From positions 1 through 58,997 of the forward strand of contig JABSQP010000012.1 of NCBI GenBank assembly GCA_013215815.1: a DNA stretch of 58,997 bases. The letters are read 5' to 3'. This stretch comes from Alphaproteobacteria bacterium (lineage in GTDB: Bacteria; Pseudomonadota; Alphaproteobacteria; Micavibrionales; Micavibrionaceae). The notes under the pieces were generated by a model that was not told the origin of the DNA, ran no database searches, and saw only the letters and a program-made list of their open reading frames with translations. The stretch's first letter is position 1, and every line of letters starts with the position of its first letter. Of the stretch, positions 29,641 through 38,686 are shown in pieces. A program made the position numbers and the translations under genes.

Positions 29641-32211
29641 CTAATCGACCAAGCGATTCCACCACCCTTTTTTCTTCTTTTTCGGGGCAGCATTAACAAC
29701 CTCATATTCTGACGAATCGCGCTCTGGAGCAGGCGGCGCAACATCATTAGATGGTGCTGGTGCTTTTTCCTTTTTTGCAGCTGTTTTATTCGCCGCTTTT
29801 TTTGCCGTCTTCTTTGTTGGCGCCTTTTCTTTTTTAGCTTCAGACTCTGGCTTTACGTCAGTTTTTTCAGCAGACTCCGTCTCCTTTTTACCTGACTTCT
29901 TTGCCGTCTTTTTCGAGGCTTTTTTTGCTGGCTTCTTTTTTGCCTCGCCCTCTTTACCAGAGTTATCATCTACAGGTGCGTCTTTATCATTACCGGCGTT
30001 ATTTGCCTGCTCATCATTTTGACGTTCACTATTGTTACGACGACGACCACCGCGGCGACCACGACGACGCCCCTTACGCTTGCCTTCATCGTTACCTTCA
30101 GCAGGTTTGTCATCCTGTTGCTTTGAAGAACGACTTTCTACAACTTCACCTTCGCTTGATAAAACATCAATACGGTACTCGGATGGGCGTAAAGTATCTT
30201 CTACGTGAATGTGAACACGGAAATTATGACGTGCCTCAATATCTGTCAGCATGTCACGCTTCTTGTTCAAAATGTAGACAGCGACTTCGTTCGGCACGCA
30301 GAGTGAAATTTCATCTGCACCGCCGCGTATGCCCTGCTCTTCAACGCCGCGCAGGGCGGTAATTGCAGCAAAGTCCAGCGTCATTGTGAAACCGCGACCT
30401 TCACAGTGTGCACATGGCTCAAACTGTGCCTCTGTAAGACTTGGATTCAAGCGTTGACGTGATAGCTCAAGCAAACCAAATGAAGAAATGCGACCGACTT
30501 GAATACGTGCACGATCAACAGACAATGCCTCTTTCAAGCGTTGCTCAACTTTACGGTTGTTACGGCGATCTTCCATATCAATGAAGTCAACAACAACAAG
30601 GCCGCCAAGGTCACGAAGACGAAGCTGGCGTGCGACTTCATCAGCCGCTTCAAGGTTTGTTTTCAGCGCTGTTTCTTCGATATGGCGTTCTTTTGTTGCC
30701 TTACCAGAGTTAACATCGATCGAAACAAGAGCCTCGGTCGGGTTAATGACAAGATAACCACCAGACTTAAGATTAGCTGTAGTTTCACCAATATCAGCAA
30801 TCTGACGCTCAACCTGATAACGATGGAAAAGAGGAATTTTCTCGTCAGTATATTCCTGAACTTTCTTCGCGTGTGATGGAATAAGAAGCTTCATGTTCTT
30901 CTTCGCAGATTTAAAGCCGCGTTCACCGGCAACATCAATGCTTTCAATATCACGTGTATAGATGTCACGAATAGAGCGCTTAATCAGATTCCCTTCTTCA
31001 TTAATTAAAGCTGGAGCACTCGATTGTAGCGTTTCTTCTCTGATCGTGTTCCAAAGACGTGTAAGATAATCAAGGTCACGCTTAATTTCAGATTTTGTAC
31101 GAGAAACACCAGCTGTTCTTAAAATCACAGACATACCCTCAGGCACAGTCAGATCTTTTAGAATTTCACGCATCTTCTTACGATCTTTATAATGACCAAT
31201 CTTACGACTAACACCACCACCACGTGGGCTGTTTGGCATCAACACGCAATAACGCCCCGGAAGTGAAAGATAAGATGTCACCGCAGCACCTTTGTTACCG
31301 CGCTCTTCTCTAGAAACCTGGATCAGCATAATCTGACCGCGCTTCACAACTTCCTGAATTTTGTAACGGTGGTGCAAGTTAAAGCGGAAAGGCTTTCCTT
31401 CCCCACTATTTTCACGCCCCTTGCCACCATAGCGTGCTTTACCACCACGGTTACGCATATTGGCACGACCACGTCCGCGACCTCTGCCACGTCCGCGACC
31501 TCTGCCACGTCCACGACGATTGCCTTGTTGTTCGCCTTCCTCTTCAGAATTTTCATCTTGTAGCTTGGCTTCAGCCTCTGCATCTAACTCTTCATCAGAC
31601 TTTTCTTCTTCGTCGGCTTTAAGGTTGCCATTCACTTCGTTTGCATCTTCCGAAGCTTCTTCTTTTTTCTCTTCGGTTTTCGCCTTCTTCTTACGGCGGC
31701 CTTTTTTCTTCGGCGCATCGTCTTCTTTTTCGGCCGCTTCTACTTCAGCCAAGTCGGAATCATCTTCAGCCGCAGGTTTGTCAGAACCACCAACCTCTTC
31801 AACATCATCCTGATCTTCATCAATAATTTCTTCGACATCACCAGCTTCATCAACAGCATCTTGTGTATCAACGCCCTCTTCTTCGGCATCATCATCACTA
31901 AAGATTTCATCATGCTCTTCTAAAGCGGCTTTCTGCGCTTCTAAGAGCGCTTCACGATCATCAACAGGGATCTTGAAGTAATCTGGGTGAATTTCGGAAA
32001 AAGGCAGAAAACCATGGCGATTTCCACCAAAATTAACGAAAGCAGCCTGTAGTGAAGGCTCTACACGCGTTACTTTTGCGAGGTAGATATTGCCTTTAAG
32101 CTGTTTACGTACTTTGCTTTCATAGTCGAATTCGATCAAACGATTATCTTCTACGACGGCAACGCGTGTTTCTTCTTCGTGCGTTGCGTCAATTAACATT
32201 CTTCTTGTCAT
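29641..32211 (-). CDS. rne: Ribonuclease E
   Basis: An 856-residue RNase E/G-type endoribonuclease, the scaffold of mRNA decay and rRNA/tRNA processing. I place the start at 32211 (MTRRMLIDATHEEETR) because GGAGA lies before it. A start 14 codons upstream lacks this. The S1 domain is split by a long acidic insert (about residues 85-235, many DEE/EEE runs) and an Arg-Gly tract (about 235-255). The catalytic acidic residues lie in VSIDVNSGKAT and VVVDFIDMED. The zinc-link motif is CAHCEGRG. The tail from about residue 690 is Lys/Ala/Glu-rich and disordered, ending KKKKKGWWNRLVD. It is a single-gene unit with a long leader and own terminator. Confidence 0.96.
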   Translation of the reverse strand: MTRRMLIDATHEEETRVAVVEDNRLIEFDYESKVRKQLKGNIYLAKVTRVEPSLQAAFVNFGGNRHGFLPFSEIHPDYFKIPVDDREALLEAQKAALEEHDEIFSDDDAEEEGVDTQDAVDEAGDVEEIIDEDQDDVEEVGGSDKPAAEDDSDLAEVEAAEKEDDAPKKKGRRKKKAKTEEKKEEASEDANEVNGNLKADEEEKSDEELDAEAEAKLQDENSEEEGEQQGNRRGRGRGRGRGRGRGRGRANMRNRGGKARYGGKGRENSGEGKPFRFNLHHRYKIQEVVKRGQIMLIQVSREERGNKGAAVTSYLSLPGRYCVLMPNSPRGGGVSRKIGHYKDRKKMREILKDLTVPEGMSVILRTAGVSRTKSEIKRDLDYLTRLWNTIREETLQSSAPALINEEGNLIKRSIRDIYTRDIESIDVAGERGFKSAKKNMKLLIPSHAKKVQEYTDEKIPLFHRYQVERQIADIGETTANLKSGGYLVINPTEALVSIDVNSGKATKERHIEETALKTNLEAADEVARQLRLRDLGGLVVVDFIDMEDRRNNRKVEQRLKEALSVDRARIQVGRISSFGLLELSRQRLNPSLTEAQFEPCAHCEGRGFTMTLDFAAITALRGVEEQGIRGGADEISLCVPNEVAVYILNKKRDMLTDIEARHNFRVHIHVEDTLRPSEYRIDVLSSEGEVVESRSSKQQDDKPAEGNDEGKRKGRRRGRRGGRRRNNSERQNDEQANNAGNDKDAPVDDNSGKEGEAKKKPAKKASKKTAKKSGKKETESAEKTDVKPESEAKKEKAPTKKTAKKAANKTAAKKEKAPAPSNDVAPPAPERDSSEYEVVNAAPKKKKKGWWNRLVD
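31469..31517 (-). repeat. 18-base tandem repeat encoding the Arg-Gly tract of RNase E
   Basis: The unit CCACGTCCGCGACCTCTG (plus strand) occurs twice in full and once in part (about 2.7 copies). It encodes alternating Arg and Gly, an RNA-binding-type tract. Such perfect repeats can change copy number by slippage. Confidence 0.75.
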
Positions 32212-32644
32212 GTTTGTCTCCAGACAGTTAAAGCCAGTGCTGCCAACACACACAAAGCGACTTTTTGTGTCATGCGGCGCAAGGCGCGTTTTAAATATGT
32301 TCCGGAAAACTCACCATCAGAGAGCTGCTTCGCCGCGAGTTTTAAGAGATTTCGATTCTTACTCTCTATCCATCTTAAAATGTATCGGCGCCGGGAAAGG
32401 ACCTAGTTAGACTGGTATCCTTTTGTCCGTTGCAGCTAGCGAAACCCTAAAAATCAATAAAATCAATACTCTATGCTAGAACCACAACGTGTCGCACAGG
32501 CACAATACAAATAGGTGTAAAAACTTACAAGCGATAAATGCATCATGTATGAAAATAAATTCAAGATCCAAATTATGTCTTTTTTAGACCGCAATCATCC
32601 TGTAAAAATAAGAGAACAATTGTTTTTCTCAACCGTAACATTCA
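32212..32644. other. rne leader and amidase upstream region
   Basis: No gene is visible. The part nearest rne contains several minus-strand hairpins: CACAAA/TTTGTG around 32260, and AAAACTC/GAGTTTT around 32310-32345. This suggests a structured leader of roughly 200 bases. In E. coli the rne leader mediates autoregulation by RNase E; whether that applies here is inference. The remainder is AT-rich and should hold the divergent promoters. Confidence 0.45.
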
Positions 32645-33970
32645 GTGAAAACAGCTACCTTGTCTTATTTTACTAGCAGAACTCTCTTAATCGCATTTAT
32701 GAGCCTTGTATGGGGTTTTCTAGTGTACGTGCCTTACGCACAAGCCCTTTCGATCGATACTGTGCGTTTCGGAACACATCCAGATAAAACCCGCATTGTA
32801 CTAGAGCTTGATCAACCTACTGATTTTAAAGCATTTGTTTTAAACGATCCCTACCGCATCGTGATCGATCTTCCAGCTTATGAATGGAACGCAGGAACGA
32901 TCAAAAAACCCAAAAATGGTTTAGTGACAGACCTACGCACAGGAAAACTCGATACAATTACATCACGCCTTGTCGTTGATGTCACAAAACCTGTCGCTAT
33001 TCGCTCCGCATTTACACTCCCCGCTTCGGCAAGTGCAAAAAATAGACTTGTTATTGATTTTCAGGTTGTTTCAGCAAACACCACTACAGATGAAAAGAAA
33101 AAGTTTTTTGGTGAATTAGAACAACAACCTGCCATTAACCCGGCTGCAAAAACGACAAATGTAAATGCCAAGATCGCAGCGCCTCAGAAAATAGAAACAC
33201 AAACAAACACAATCACACCAGCGCGCAAGCCCACGGAAACAAGTAAAGTAACAAACCCTTTCACACCTTTGAGGAAACCACATATCGTTATTGACGCTGG
33301 GCATGGCGGACAAGATCCTGGTGCTATAGGCATCAACAAAGCATATGAAAAAAACATCGCCCTTGCCTCAGCCAAAGAGCTTAAAAAGAAATTAGAAAGC
33401 ACTGGTCGCTATAAAGTGTCACTCACGCGCGATAGAGATTATTACATTAAATTGTATAAACGTGTGCAAATTGCCAGAGCAAAAAAAGCTGATTTGTTCA
33501 TATCCATACACGCCGACTCAATAGATGACAAAAACGTGAGAGGTGCTTCGGTGTACACTTTATCCAACAAATCATCGGATGCGCAGACTGCAAAACTTGC
33601 AGCACGTGAAAACCGATCGGATATAATAGCGGGCGTTGATCTTACGCACGAAGATAAGGAAGTATCTGATATTCTGCTTGATCTCGCTATGCGTGACACC
33701 ATGAATCAATCAAAGTTCTTTGCAAATACCGTTGTTTCAACATTTAAGAATCACAACATTGGGCTCTTGCGTAAACCACACAGATATGCGGGTTTTGCCG
33801 TTCTAAAAGCGCCAGATGTTCCATCTGTTTTGCTTGAGATTGGTTTTATGTCCAACAGACAAGATGCTGCACTCCTCGCACGCTCGTCCTATCGCAGCAA
33901 AGTCGCTTCAGCCCTTGTCGAGAGCATTAATCGTTACTTTCAAACAGTTGAAAAAAATCAAAGTCAGTAA
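32645..33970 (+). CDS. amiC: N-acetylmuramoyl-L-alanine amidase (AmiC type)
   Basis: A 441-residue periplasmic amidase that cleaves the amide between MurNAc and the stem peptide during cell separation. The frame opens with GTG. A signal peptide (ending PYAQA) is followed by an AMIN domain (about 35-150) that targets the septum and peptidoglycan, then a Pro/Thr/Lys linker, then an Amidase_3 domain. Zinc ligands are visible in VIDAGHGGQDPG, the Glu of AYEKNIAL and SIHADS. The catalytic Glu is in VLLEIGFMSN. No ribosome-binding site is obvious. It is divergent from rne. Confidence 0.93.
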   Translation: MKTATLSYFTSRTLLIAFMSLVWGFLVYVPYAQALSIDTVRFGTHPDKTRIVLELDQPTDFKAFVLNDPYRIVIDLPAYEWNAGTIKKPKNGLVTDLRTGKLDTITSRLVVDVTKPVAIRSAFTLPASASAKNRLVIDFQVVSANTTTDEKKKFFGELEQQPAINPAAKTTNVNAKIAAPQKIETQTNTITPARKPTETSKVTNPFTPLRKPHIVIDAGHGGQDPGAIGINKAYEKNIALASAKELKKKLESTGRYKVSLTRDRDYYIKLYKRVQIARAKKADLFISIHADSIDDKNVRGASVYTLSNKSSDAQTAKLAARENRSDIIAGVDLTHEDKEVSDILLDLAMRDTMNQSKFFANTVVSTFKNHNIGLLRKPHRYAGFAVLKAPDVPSVLLEIGFMSNRQDAALLARSSYRSKVASALVESINRYFQTVEKNQSQ

Positions 33971-34049
33971 TGTTAAAACACTGATTTATATGTCGTTTTC
34001 AGTCAAAAAACGTTGAAAAAACCTTAAAAAAGTTCAAAAAACGCTTATC

Positions 34050-34155
34050 AATTGGCCAAACTCATGTATAAGAGAATGAGCTTTCCAGTTTAGGGGAGCA
34101 GTTTTGACAGCTTCCCTGTCACAATAACTAACTAGAAAAGCAAGAGGATAACAAA
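34050..34155 (+). promoter_or_regulatory. Promoter and hairpin leader of the small lipoprotein
   Basis: TTATCA and TATAAG (about 34072) are separated by 16 bases. The leader then contains GGGGAGC and GCTTCCC, which pair over a ten-base loop (about 34094-34117), ahead of the AAGAGGATAA ribosome-binding region. Confidence 0.45.
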
Positions 34156-34359
34156 ATGAAAAAACTTCTTACTTCTGCACTTGTTCTTGGTTCTACAATT
34201 GCTGTTGCAGCTTGTACATCAAACGGTATGTCAGACACAGACCTAGATGGTTCAATGCTTCAAGCACCTTACGCTGAAGAGCGTACAGTAGGTAAGCACA
34301 CACAGCCAGCGCCAGTTCGCAGTGCAGCTCCAGTATTCGAAAGACAACAAGTTAAATAA
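34156..34359 (+). CDS. Small outer-membrane lipoprotein
   Basis: A 67-residue lipoprotein. The signal peptide MKKLLTSALVLGSTIAVAAC has lipobox VAAC with Cys20 as the lipidated residue. The mature part of 48 residues is polar and Pro/Ala-rich with no cysteines beyond the first. It has AGAGG upstream of the ATG, a hairpin-bearing 5' leader and its own terminator, so it is an abundant-type single-gene unit. The function is unknown. Confidence 0.82.
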   Translation: MKKLLTSALVLGSTIAVAACTSNGMSDTDLDGSMLQAPYAEERTVGKHTQPAPVRSAAPVFERQQVK

Positions 34360-34378
34360 GTCTTTCTTATAAGCATTC

Positions 34379-34410
34379 AAAAAAGGCTGCCTAATTTGGC
34401 GGCCTTTTTT
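34379..34410 (+). terminator. Terminator of the small lipoprotein
   Basis: Stem AAAAAAGGCTGCC/GGCGGCCTTTTTT with loop TAATTT, including one G-U pair, 19 bases after the stop. The A-run in the 5' arm may also allow activity on the other strand. Confidence 0.88.
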
Positions 34411-34458
34411 ATTGCTTAAACTCTTTTTCTTATGCAGAACTTCAGGCACACTAGACCC

Positions 34459-34752
34459 ATGAAAGAATGGATCATTAAATTTTTATCTCTAGTGATTTTC
34501 TCACTCTTAGGCGGCCTTCTTGTCCCAATGGTCGTGAACCTTATTATCTTTTCAGGCGTTATTGACAGTGAGAGCGTATCAACTGGCTTTGGCCAAACAA
34601 TGATGCAAAAGACCGTTTTTATTTGGCTGGCATGTATTGTTGTTGGATTCGGCTCGCTATTTATAAAAAACAAATGGCGATATGTTCTAACATTATCACC
34701 ACTTTATATGCCTTCACTCTTTGTGATTATCTACTCACTCAGCGCTGGCTAG
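34459..34752 (+). CDS. Small three-helix membrane protein
   Basis: A 97-residue protein with three hydrophobic helices (about residues 5-27, 45-63 and 72-93). I prefer the ATG at 34459 (MKEWIIKFLSLVIFSLLGG), although the frame is open from 34432. Neither start has a clear ribosome-binding site. No family was recognised. It converges with the L,D-transpeptidase four bases away. Confidence 0.55.
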   Translation: MKEWIIKFLSLVIFSLLGGLLVPMVVNLIIFSGVIDSESVSTGFGQTMMQKTVFIWLACIVVGFGSLFIKNKWRYVLTLSPLYMPSLFVIIYSLSAG

Positions 34753-34756
34753 TTTT

Positions 34757-35833
34757 TTAATCATTGAATTTGATTGATACTTTTTTCTCGTCCTTCTTTG
34801 CAGGAGACGAGGCAGGCTCATCATAAATATGACTATCTGGCGCTTTTGCAACAACAGGCGCTACATCTTTCGCTTCCATATCAGCCTCTTTCAAAAGTTC
34901 TTCAAGCTCATCTTCAACATGACGGCCAGGCTCTCTTCTTTTGTCCAAAACGGCAACTGGAACACCTTTGTGGGCGCGCACAGCATCACGCACGCGTCGC
35001 CAATCTATCTGGGATGCAAATTCTCCTGCTTTTTCAGTTATGCGTTTCATGTCCTCGGCAGTCACTTCGTATGACTTTATAGGACGATCTTCTTCGATAG
35101 CCTGTGATTGCTCTTGGTTCGGATGAACTTCGATGTACATTTTATTATCAACCCAACCAACTTTAATAGGCTGATCTACCACTGTTACTTGTGTCCCGAT
35201 GGGTACTTGCGGCCAAAACTCTTTGATACCTTCAGGATACATGCGAATACAACCGCTACTCACGCGGCGACCAATACCGTAAGGCTTATTCGTTCCGTGG
35301 ATCATATATTGCGGCCAGCCAAGATATAATGCATGCGTGCCCAAAGGATTATCAGGTCCAGGCTCAACAACGACAGGAAGTTCTGGATCTTCCTCACGCA
35401 TACGCTTTGTTGGACGCCATGTTGGTGCTTCTTTTTTACGCACGACTTTTGTTTTACCTGTCGGCGTACTTAAACCTTCCCGACCAATACTAATAGGAAA
35501 AGTAATTGGCGCTTTCCCCTCTTCTTTAAAGAAGAAGAGGCGCATTTCGGACAAGTTAATAACAATACCCTTACGTGGTGCTTCAGGGAGAATATGCCTC
35601 TTTGGTAGTACGATTTTCGCGCCAGTGCCCGGAATCCAAGGATCAAGCGCTGGGTTTGCCGCGCGCAACTCTACATACCCCAAACCATTTCCGCGCGCCA
35701 AATGAATAAGCGTGTCCTCAAAGACAGCACGGTGTACTTCCGTTTCACCAAAGTAGTCTTTGTCGTATGTTGCAGCATTTGCTGTTGGAGCCAAGCTCAT
35801 CGATAGCATTATTGCGAATAAGTAACGTATCAT
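34757..35833 (-). CDS. L,D-transpeptidase (YkuD/ErfK family)
   Basis: A 358-residue periplasmic enzyme that makes 3-3 peptidoglycan cross-links or attaches proteins to the wall. A signal peptide (ending TANAA) is followed by a short LysM-like segment ([22 protein letters not shown]) and the YkuD domain with catalytic HGTN...SSGCIRM. The C-terminal 130 residues are charged and of unknown role. Its start overlaps the icd stop by ATGA, so the two genes are coupled. Confidence 0.92.
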   Translation of the reverse strand: MIRYLFAIMLSMSLAPTANAATYDKDYFGETEVHRAVFEDTLIHLARGNGLGYVELRAANPALDPWIPGTGAKIVLPKRHILPEAPRKGIVINLSEMRLFFFKEEGKAPITFPISIGREGLSTPTGKTKVVRKKEAPTWRPTKRMREEDPELPVVVEPGPDNPLGTHALYLGWPQYMIHGTNKPYGIGRRVSSGCIRMYPEGIKEFWPQVPIGTQVTVVDQPIKVGWVDNKMYIEVHPNQEQSQAIEEDRPIKSYEVTAEDMKRITEKAGEFASQIDWRRVRDAVRAHKGVPVAVLDKRREPGRHVEDELEELLKEADMEAKDVAPVVAKAPDSHIYDEPASSPAKKDEKKVSIKFND

Positions 35834-37041
35834 TTCATAATCTTTTCAAAATTCGCGCTGACTTTGTCCATATACTGCGCCGTTGTCAACCATTGCGTGC
35901 CTTCTCCAACCAATAGCGCAAGGTCTTTCGTCATATCGCCTGCCTCAACAGTATCAATACACGCCCTCTCTAGCGCATCTGCAAAATCAACAACATCCTG
36001 CGTTCCATCAAAGTTTCCGCGATACTTAAGGCCACGCGTCCATGCAAAAATAGACGCAATAGGATTTGTAGAAGTTTCATTCCCCTTCTGATGTTCACGA
36101 TAATGGCGTGTTACTGTACCGTGCGCCGCCTCTGCTTCAACAGTATTCCCATCAGGCGTTAAAAGAACAGATGTCATGAGACCAAGAGAGCCAAAGCCCT
36201 GCGCTACGATGTCAGATTGAACATCACCATCATAGTTCTTACATGCCCAAACAAAGCCACCATTTGATTTTAAAGCAAAGGCAACCATGTCATCGATGAG
36301 ACGGTGCTCATACCACAGCTCTTTTTGCTCAAACTCTGTCTTAAATTCAGCATCATAGACGCCTTGGAAGATTTCCATGAACTTCCCATCATACTGCTTA
36401 AGGATCGTGTTCTTGGTTGAAAGATAAACAGGGTAATTGCGCTGTAGACCGTAGTTAAAACAAGAGCGCGCAAAACCCTTGATCGATTCATCAACATTGT
36501 ACATGCCCATAGCAACGCCAGGACCATCAAATTCGAAAACATCCCAGCTCTGCGCATTACCATTTTCTGGTTCATAGACAAGCCTTAGTTTACCTGCTCC
36601 AGGCACTTTAATATCTGTTGCCTTATATTGATCACCGAACGCATGACGTCCAACAACCATCGGCTTTTCCCAGCCCGGAACGTATTTAGGGACATTTTTT
36701 GTTACAATTGGTTCACGAAACACTGTACCACCAAGGATATTACGGATTGTTCCGTTCGGAGACTTCCACATCTTCTTCAAACCAAATTCTTCGACACGTG
36801 CCTCATCAGGTGTAATCGTTGCGCATTTCACGCCAACACCGTGTTCTTGAATAGCATAAGCCGCTTCTTTCGTAACACCATCATCTGTTGCATCACGGTT
36901 TTGGATAGAAAGGTCAAAATACTTCAAGTCAATATCAAGATAAGGATGGATATATTGCTCTTTAATCTTCTCCCAAATGATGCGTGTCATTTCATCACCA
37001 TCAATTTCAACCAGTGGGTTTTTGACTTGAATTTTTGCCAT
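35830..37041 (-). CDS. icd: Isocitrate dehydrogenase (NADP+)
   Basis: A 403-residue TCA-cycle enzyme that converts isocitrate to 2-oxoglutarate. It is of the eukaryote-like homodimeric type common in alphaproteobacteria. The start at 37041 ([20 protein letters not shown]) has AGAGGATT before it. The open frame extends 18 codons further upstream without such a site. The substrate loop [19 protein letters not shown] and [13 protein letters not shown] are typical. Length fits the family. It is followed by the coupled L,D-transpeptidase. Confidence 0.96.
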   Translation of the reverse strand: MAKIQVKNPLVEIDGDEMTRIIWEKIKEQYIHPYLDIDLKYFDLSIQNRDATDDGVTKEAAYAIQEHGVGVKCATITPDEARVEEFGLKKMWKSPNGTIRNILGGTVFREPIVTKNVPKYVPGWEKPMVVGRHAFGDQYKATDIKVPGAGKLRLVYEPENGNAQSWDVFEFDGPGVAMGMYNVDESIKGFARSCFNYGLQRNYPVYLSTKNTILKQYDGKFMEIFQGVYDAEFKTEFEQKELWYEHRLIDDMVAFALKSNGGFVWACKNYDGDVQSDIVAQGFGSLGLMTSVLLTPDGNTVEAEAAHGTVTRHYREHQKGNETSTNPIASIFAWTRGLKYRGNFDGTQDVVDFADALERACIDTVEAGDMTKDLALLVGEGTQWLTTAQYMDKVSANFEKIMK

Positions 37042-37110
37042 AGGAAATCCTCTCTTTATGCGCTTTATTCGCACAAAATAGTATAGGAGTTTCAAGGTTT
37101 AGAAAAGATA

Positions 37111-37509
37111 TTAGCTAATAACTGAAACTGGTGAAGCTGGTGCTGGTTTCACATCAAAACGATTATCCGAAAAAAGCTTCTTCACAGTTTCAAAGTCTTG
37201 CCCACAATACTTACTCTCACCATTTACGGTTACATCAAACGTAGAAACATCGCCGTCTCCACCGGACTTAACAATACAAATTTTATCTAATATACGGCCG
37301 CCATCTTTTTTGAAGGCGTAAAAATAAGCTTTCGGAAGATTGCCAACATCAATCAAGTAATCATTGTATGTATTATCAGCAATACCACGGAAATAGATTG
37401 CAAGAAGCCCTAGAATCTCATGTCGTCTGAAAGTTGTTCTTTCTTCAGATTTTGTTTCATCCGTTGCTACTTCGGAAAAATCAACTAAACGTAAAGACGC
37501 ATGTCTCAT
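37111..37509 (-). CDS. DUF2794-like small protein (second copy)
   Basis: A 132-residue protein. A start at 37509 has AGAGAG before it; the frame opens 11 codons earlier. The segment FRRHEILGLLAIYFRGIADNTYNDYLID resembles the DUF2794 pattern F.RxEL...LYxRxVAxGxWRDYAID. The rest (FYAFKKDGGRILDKI) is also consistent with a diverged member. The function is unknown. It lies in tandem with another DUF2794-like gene, 67 bases upstream on the same strand. Confidence 0.66.
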   Translation of the reverse strand: MRHASLRLVDFSEVATDETKSEERTTFRRHEILGLLAIYFRGIADNTYNDYLIDVGNLPKAYFYAFKKDGGRILDKICIVKSGGDGDVSTFDVTVNGESKYCGQDFETVKKLFSDNRFDVKPAPASPVSVIS

Positions 37510-37575
37510 AAACGCACTCTCTTTTTTATTTTCATATAGCAAATCATAACCAAATATGAAAAATCAAGAGAAAAT

Positions 37576-37944
37576 TTATATCATAGAGCTAACGTTTTCA
37601 CCTTTGATGGTTTGTGCTTCTTTATAAGAATCCACTTTTGCACGCACCTGACGGACGAATGCCTCTATTTTTTCACTACGTGCAATCTCAATGAGGGTAT
37701 TTTTAGGACCTGGTGAAGTGGCCACAAAAAGCGAACGATCAGGCCCTAACTTCTTCTTTTCAATCGTAATAAGTGGTGTTTTTCCAGCGTCCTCACGAAA
37801 TGAGATGAAATAGCGGCCATTTTCCTCTGTAAAAGAAAAATCCTTAAACACACCCGAATACACATTTTGAGAATAGATTTGAAAAATCAGGCTGAATTCG
37901 CGGCGTGTATACCCTATTTTACTTGGCGTCTTAGATAACGACAT
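37576..37944 (-). CDS. DUF2794-like small protein
   Basis: A 122-residue protein. YTRREFSLIFQIYSQNVYSGVFKDFSF followed by PLITIEKKKLGPDRSLFVAT matches the DUF2794 layout of alphaproteobacteria (abbreviated here). No catalytic residues are apparent. It is divergent from the yfgM-like gene and followed by a second, more diverged copy. The function is unknown. Confidence 0.72.
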   Translation of the reverse strand: MSLSKTPSKIGYTRREFSLIFQIYSQNVYSGVFKDFSFTEENGRYFISFREDAGKTPLITIEKKKLGPDRSLFVATSPGPKNTLIEIARSEKIEAFVRQVRAKVDSYKEAQTIKGENVSSMI

Positions 37945-38024
37945 TCGTGTATTATAGCATATTTTTACTGGAAAGCGGCGTTAATTTGGCTAGACTAGGC
38001 TCACCAACAAATAGGAAAGAAAGA

Positions 38025-38669
38025 ATGGCTGATATTTTTCAGGAAGTTGATGAAGCGCTCAAACAGGAAAAGCTCGAAAAATTCTGGGATGAGTATAAAA
38101 ATACAATCGTCACAGCAATTGTTGTTTTAATTGCAAGTACGGCTCTCTCTAGCTTCTATCAAAGTTGGGATAAAGGACGTGATCATGCCGAAACAGCAGC
38201 TCTTCTTCAAGCTGTTGAAGCAGATGATCAAGCTGCTGCTTTTGCAGAGTTTGCTGACAAAACACGCCGCGGACATGAAACGATAGCAAAAATGAATCAA
38301 GCAGCAGTCCTCATTCAAAAAGGAACAGAGGAAAGCAAGAAAGAAGCTGCTGAAATTTACGCTGCTATAGCCATGCAGAAAAGTGCTCCTGATGACTTTA
38401 GAGATCTTTCACGTGTTCTTGCAGTGCGTAATGGTATCACAGGGGATCAAGCAGAAAAACTTTTGAAACCGATACTGAAGAACGATGATAGCCCTTTTCA
38501 TTGGCATGCACGCCTAGAAGCAGCGACGTATTATGCGCATCAAGGAAACGGCACAGAAAAAGCCATTGAAGTTTTGGAGCCATTTACTGCAAACCCTCTT
38601 GTACCTGACAGCCTCAAACAAACAGCTGAAGCTCTGCTTTATATTTATCAGCAGAAAGAACAAGGTTAA
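38025..38669 (+). CDS. YfgM-like TPR membrane protein
   Basis: A 214-residue protein of the ancillary translocon subunit/YfgM family. The start at 38025 is chosen because ATAGGAAAGAAAG precedes it and the family begins with a short cytoplasmic stretch. One transmembrane helix (about residues 28-45, TIVTAIVVLIASTALSSF) is followed by tetratricopeptide-like periplasmic helices. YfgM associates with the Sec translocon and periplasmic chaperones. It precedes bamB and der, the conserved yfgM-bamB-der order. Confidence 0.85.
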   Translation: MADIFQEVDEALKQEKLEKFWDEYKNTIVTAIVVLIASTALSSFYQSWDKGRDHAETAALLQAVEADDQAAAFAEFADKTRRGHETIAKMNQAAVLIQKGTEESKKEAAEIYAAIAMQKSAPDDFRDLSRVLAVRNGITGDQAEKLLKPILKNDDSPFHWHARLEAATYYAHQGNGTEKAIEVLEPFTANPLVPDSLKQTAEALLYIYQQKEQG

Positions 38670-38686
38670 TTCGGAGATTATTACTC

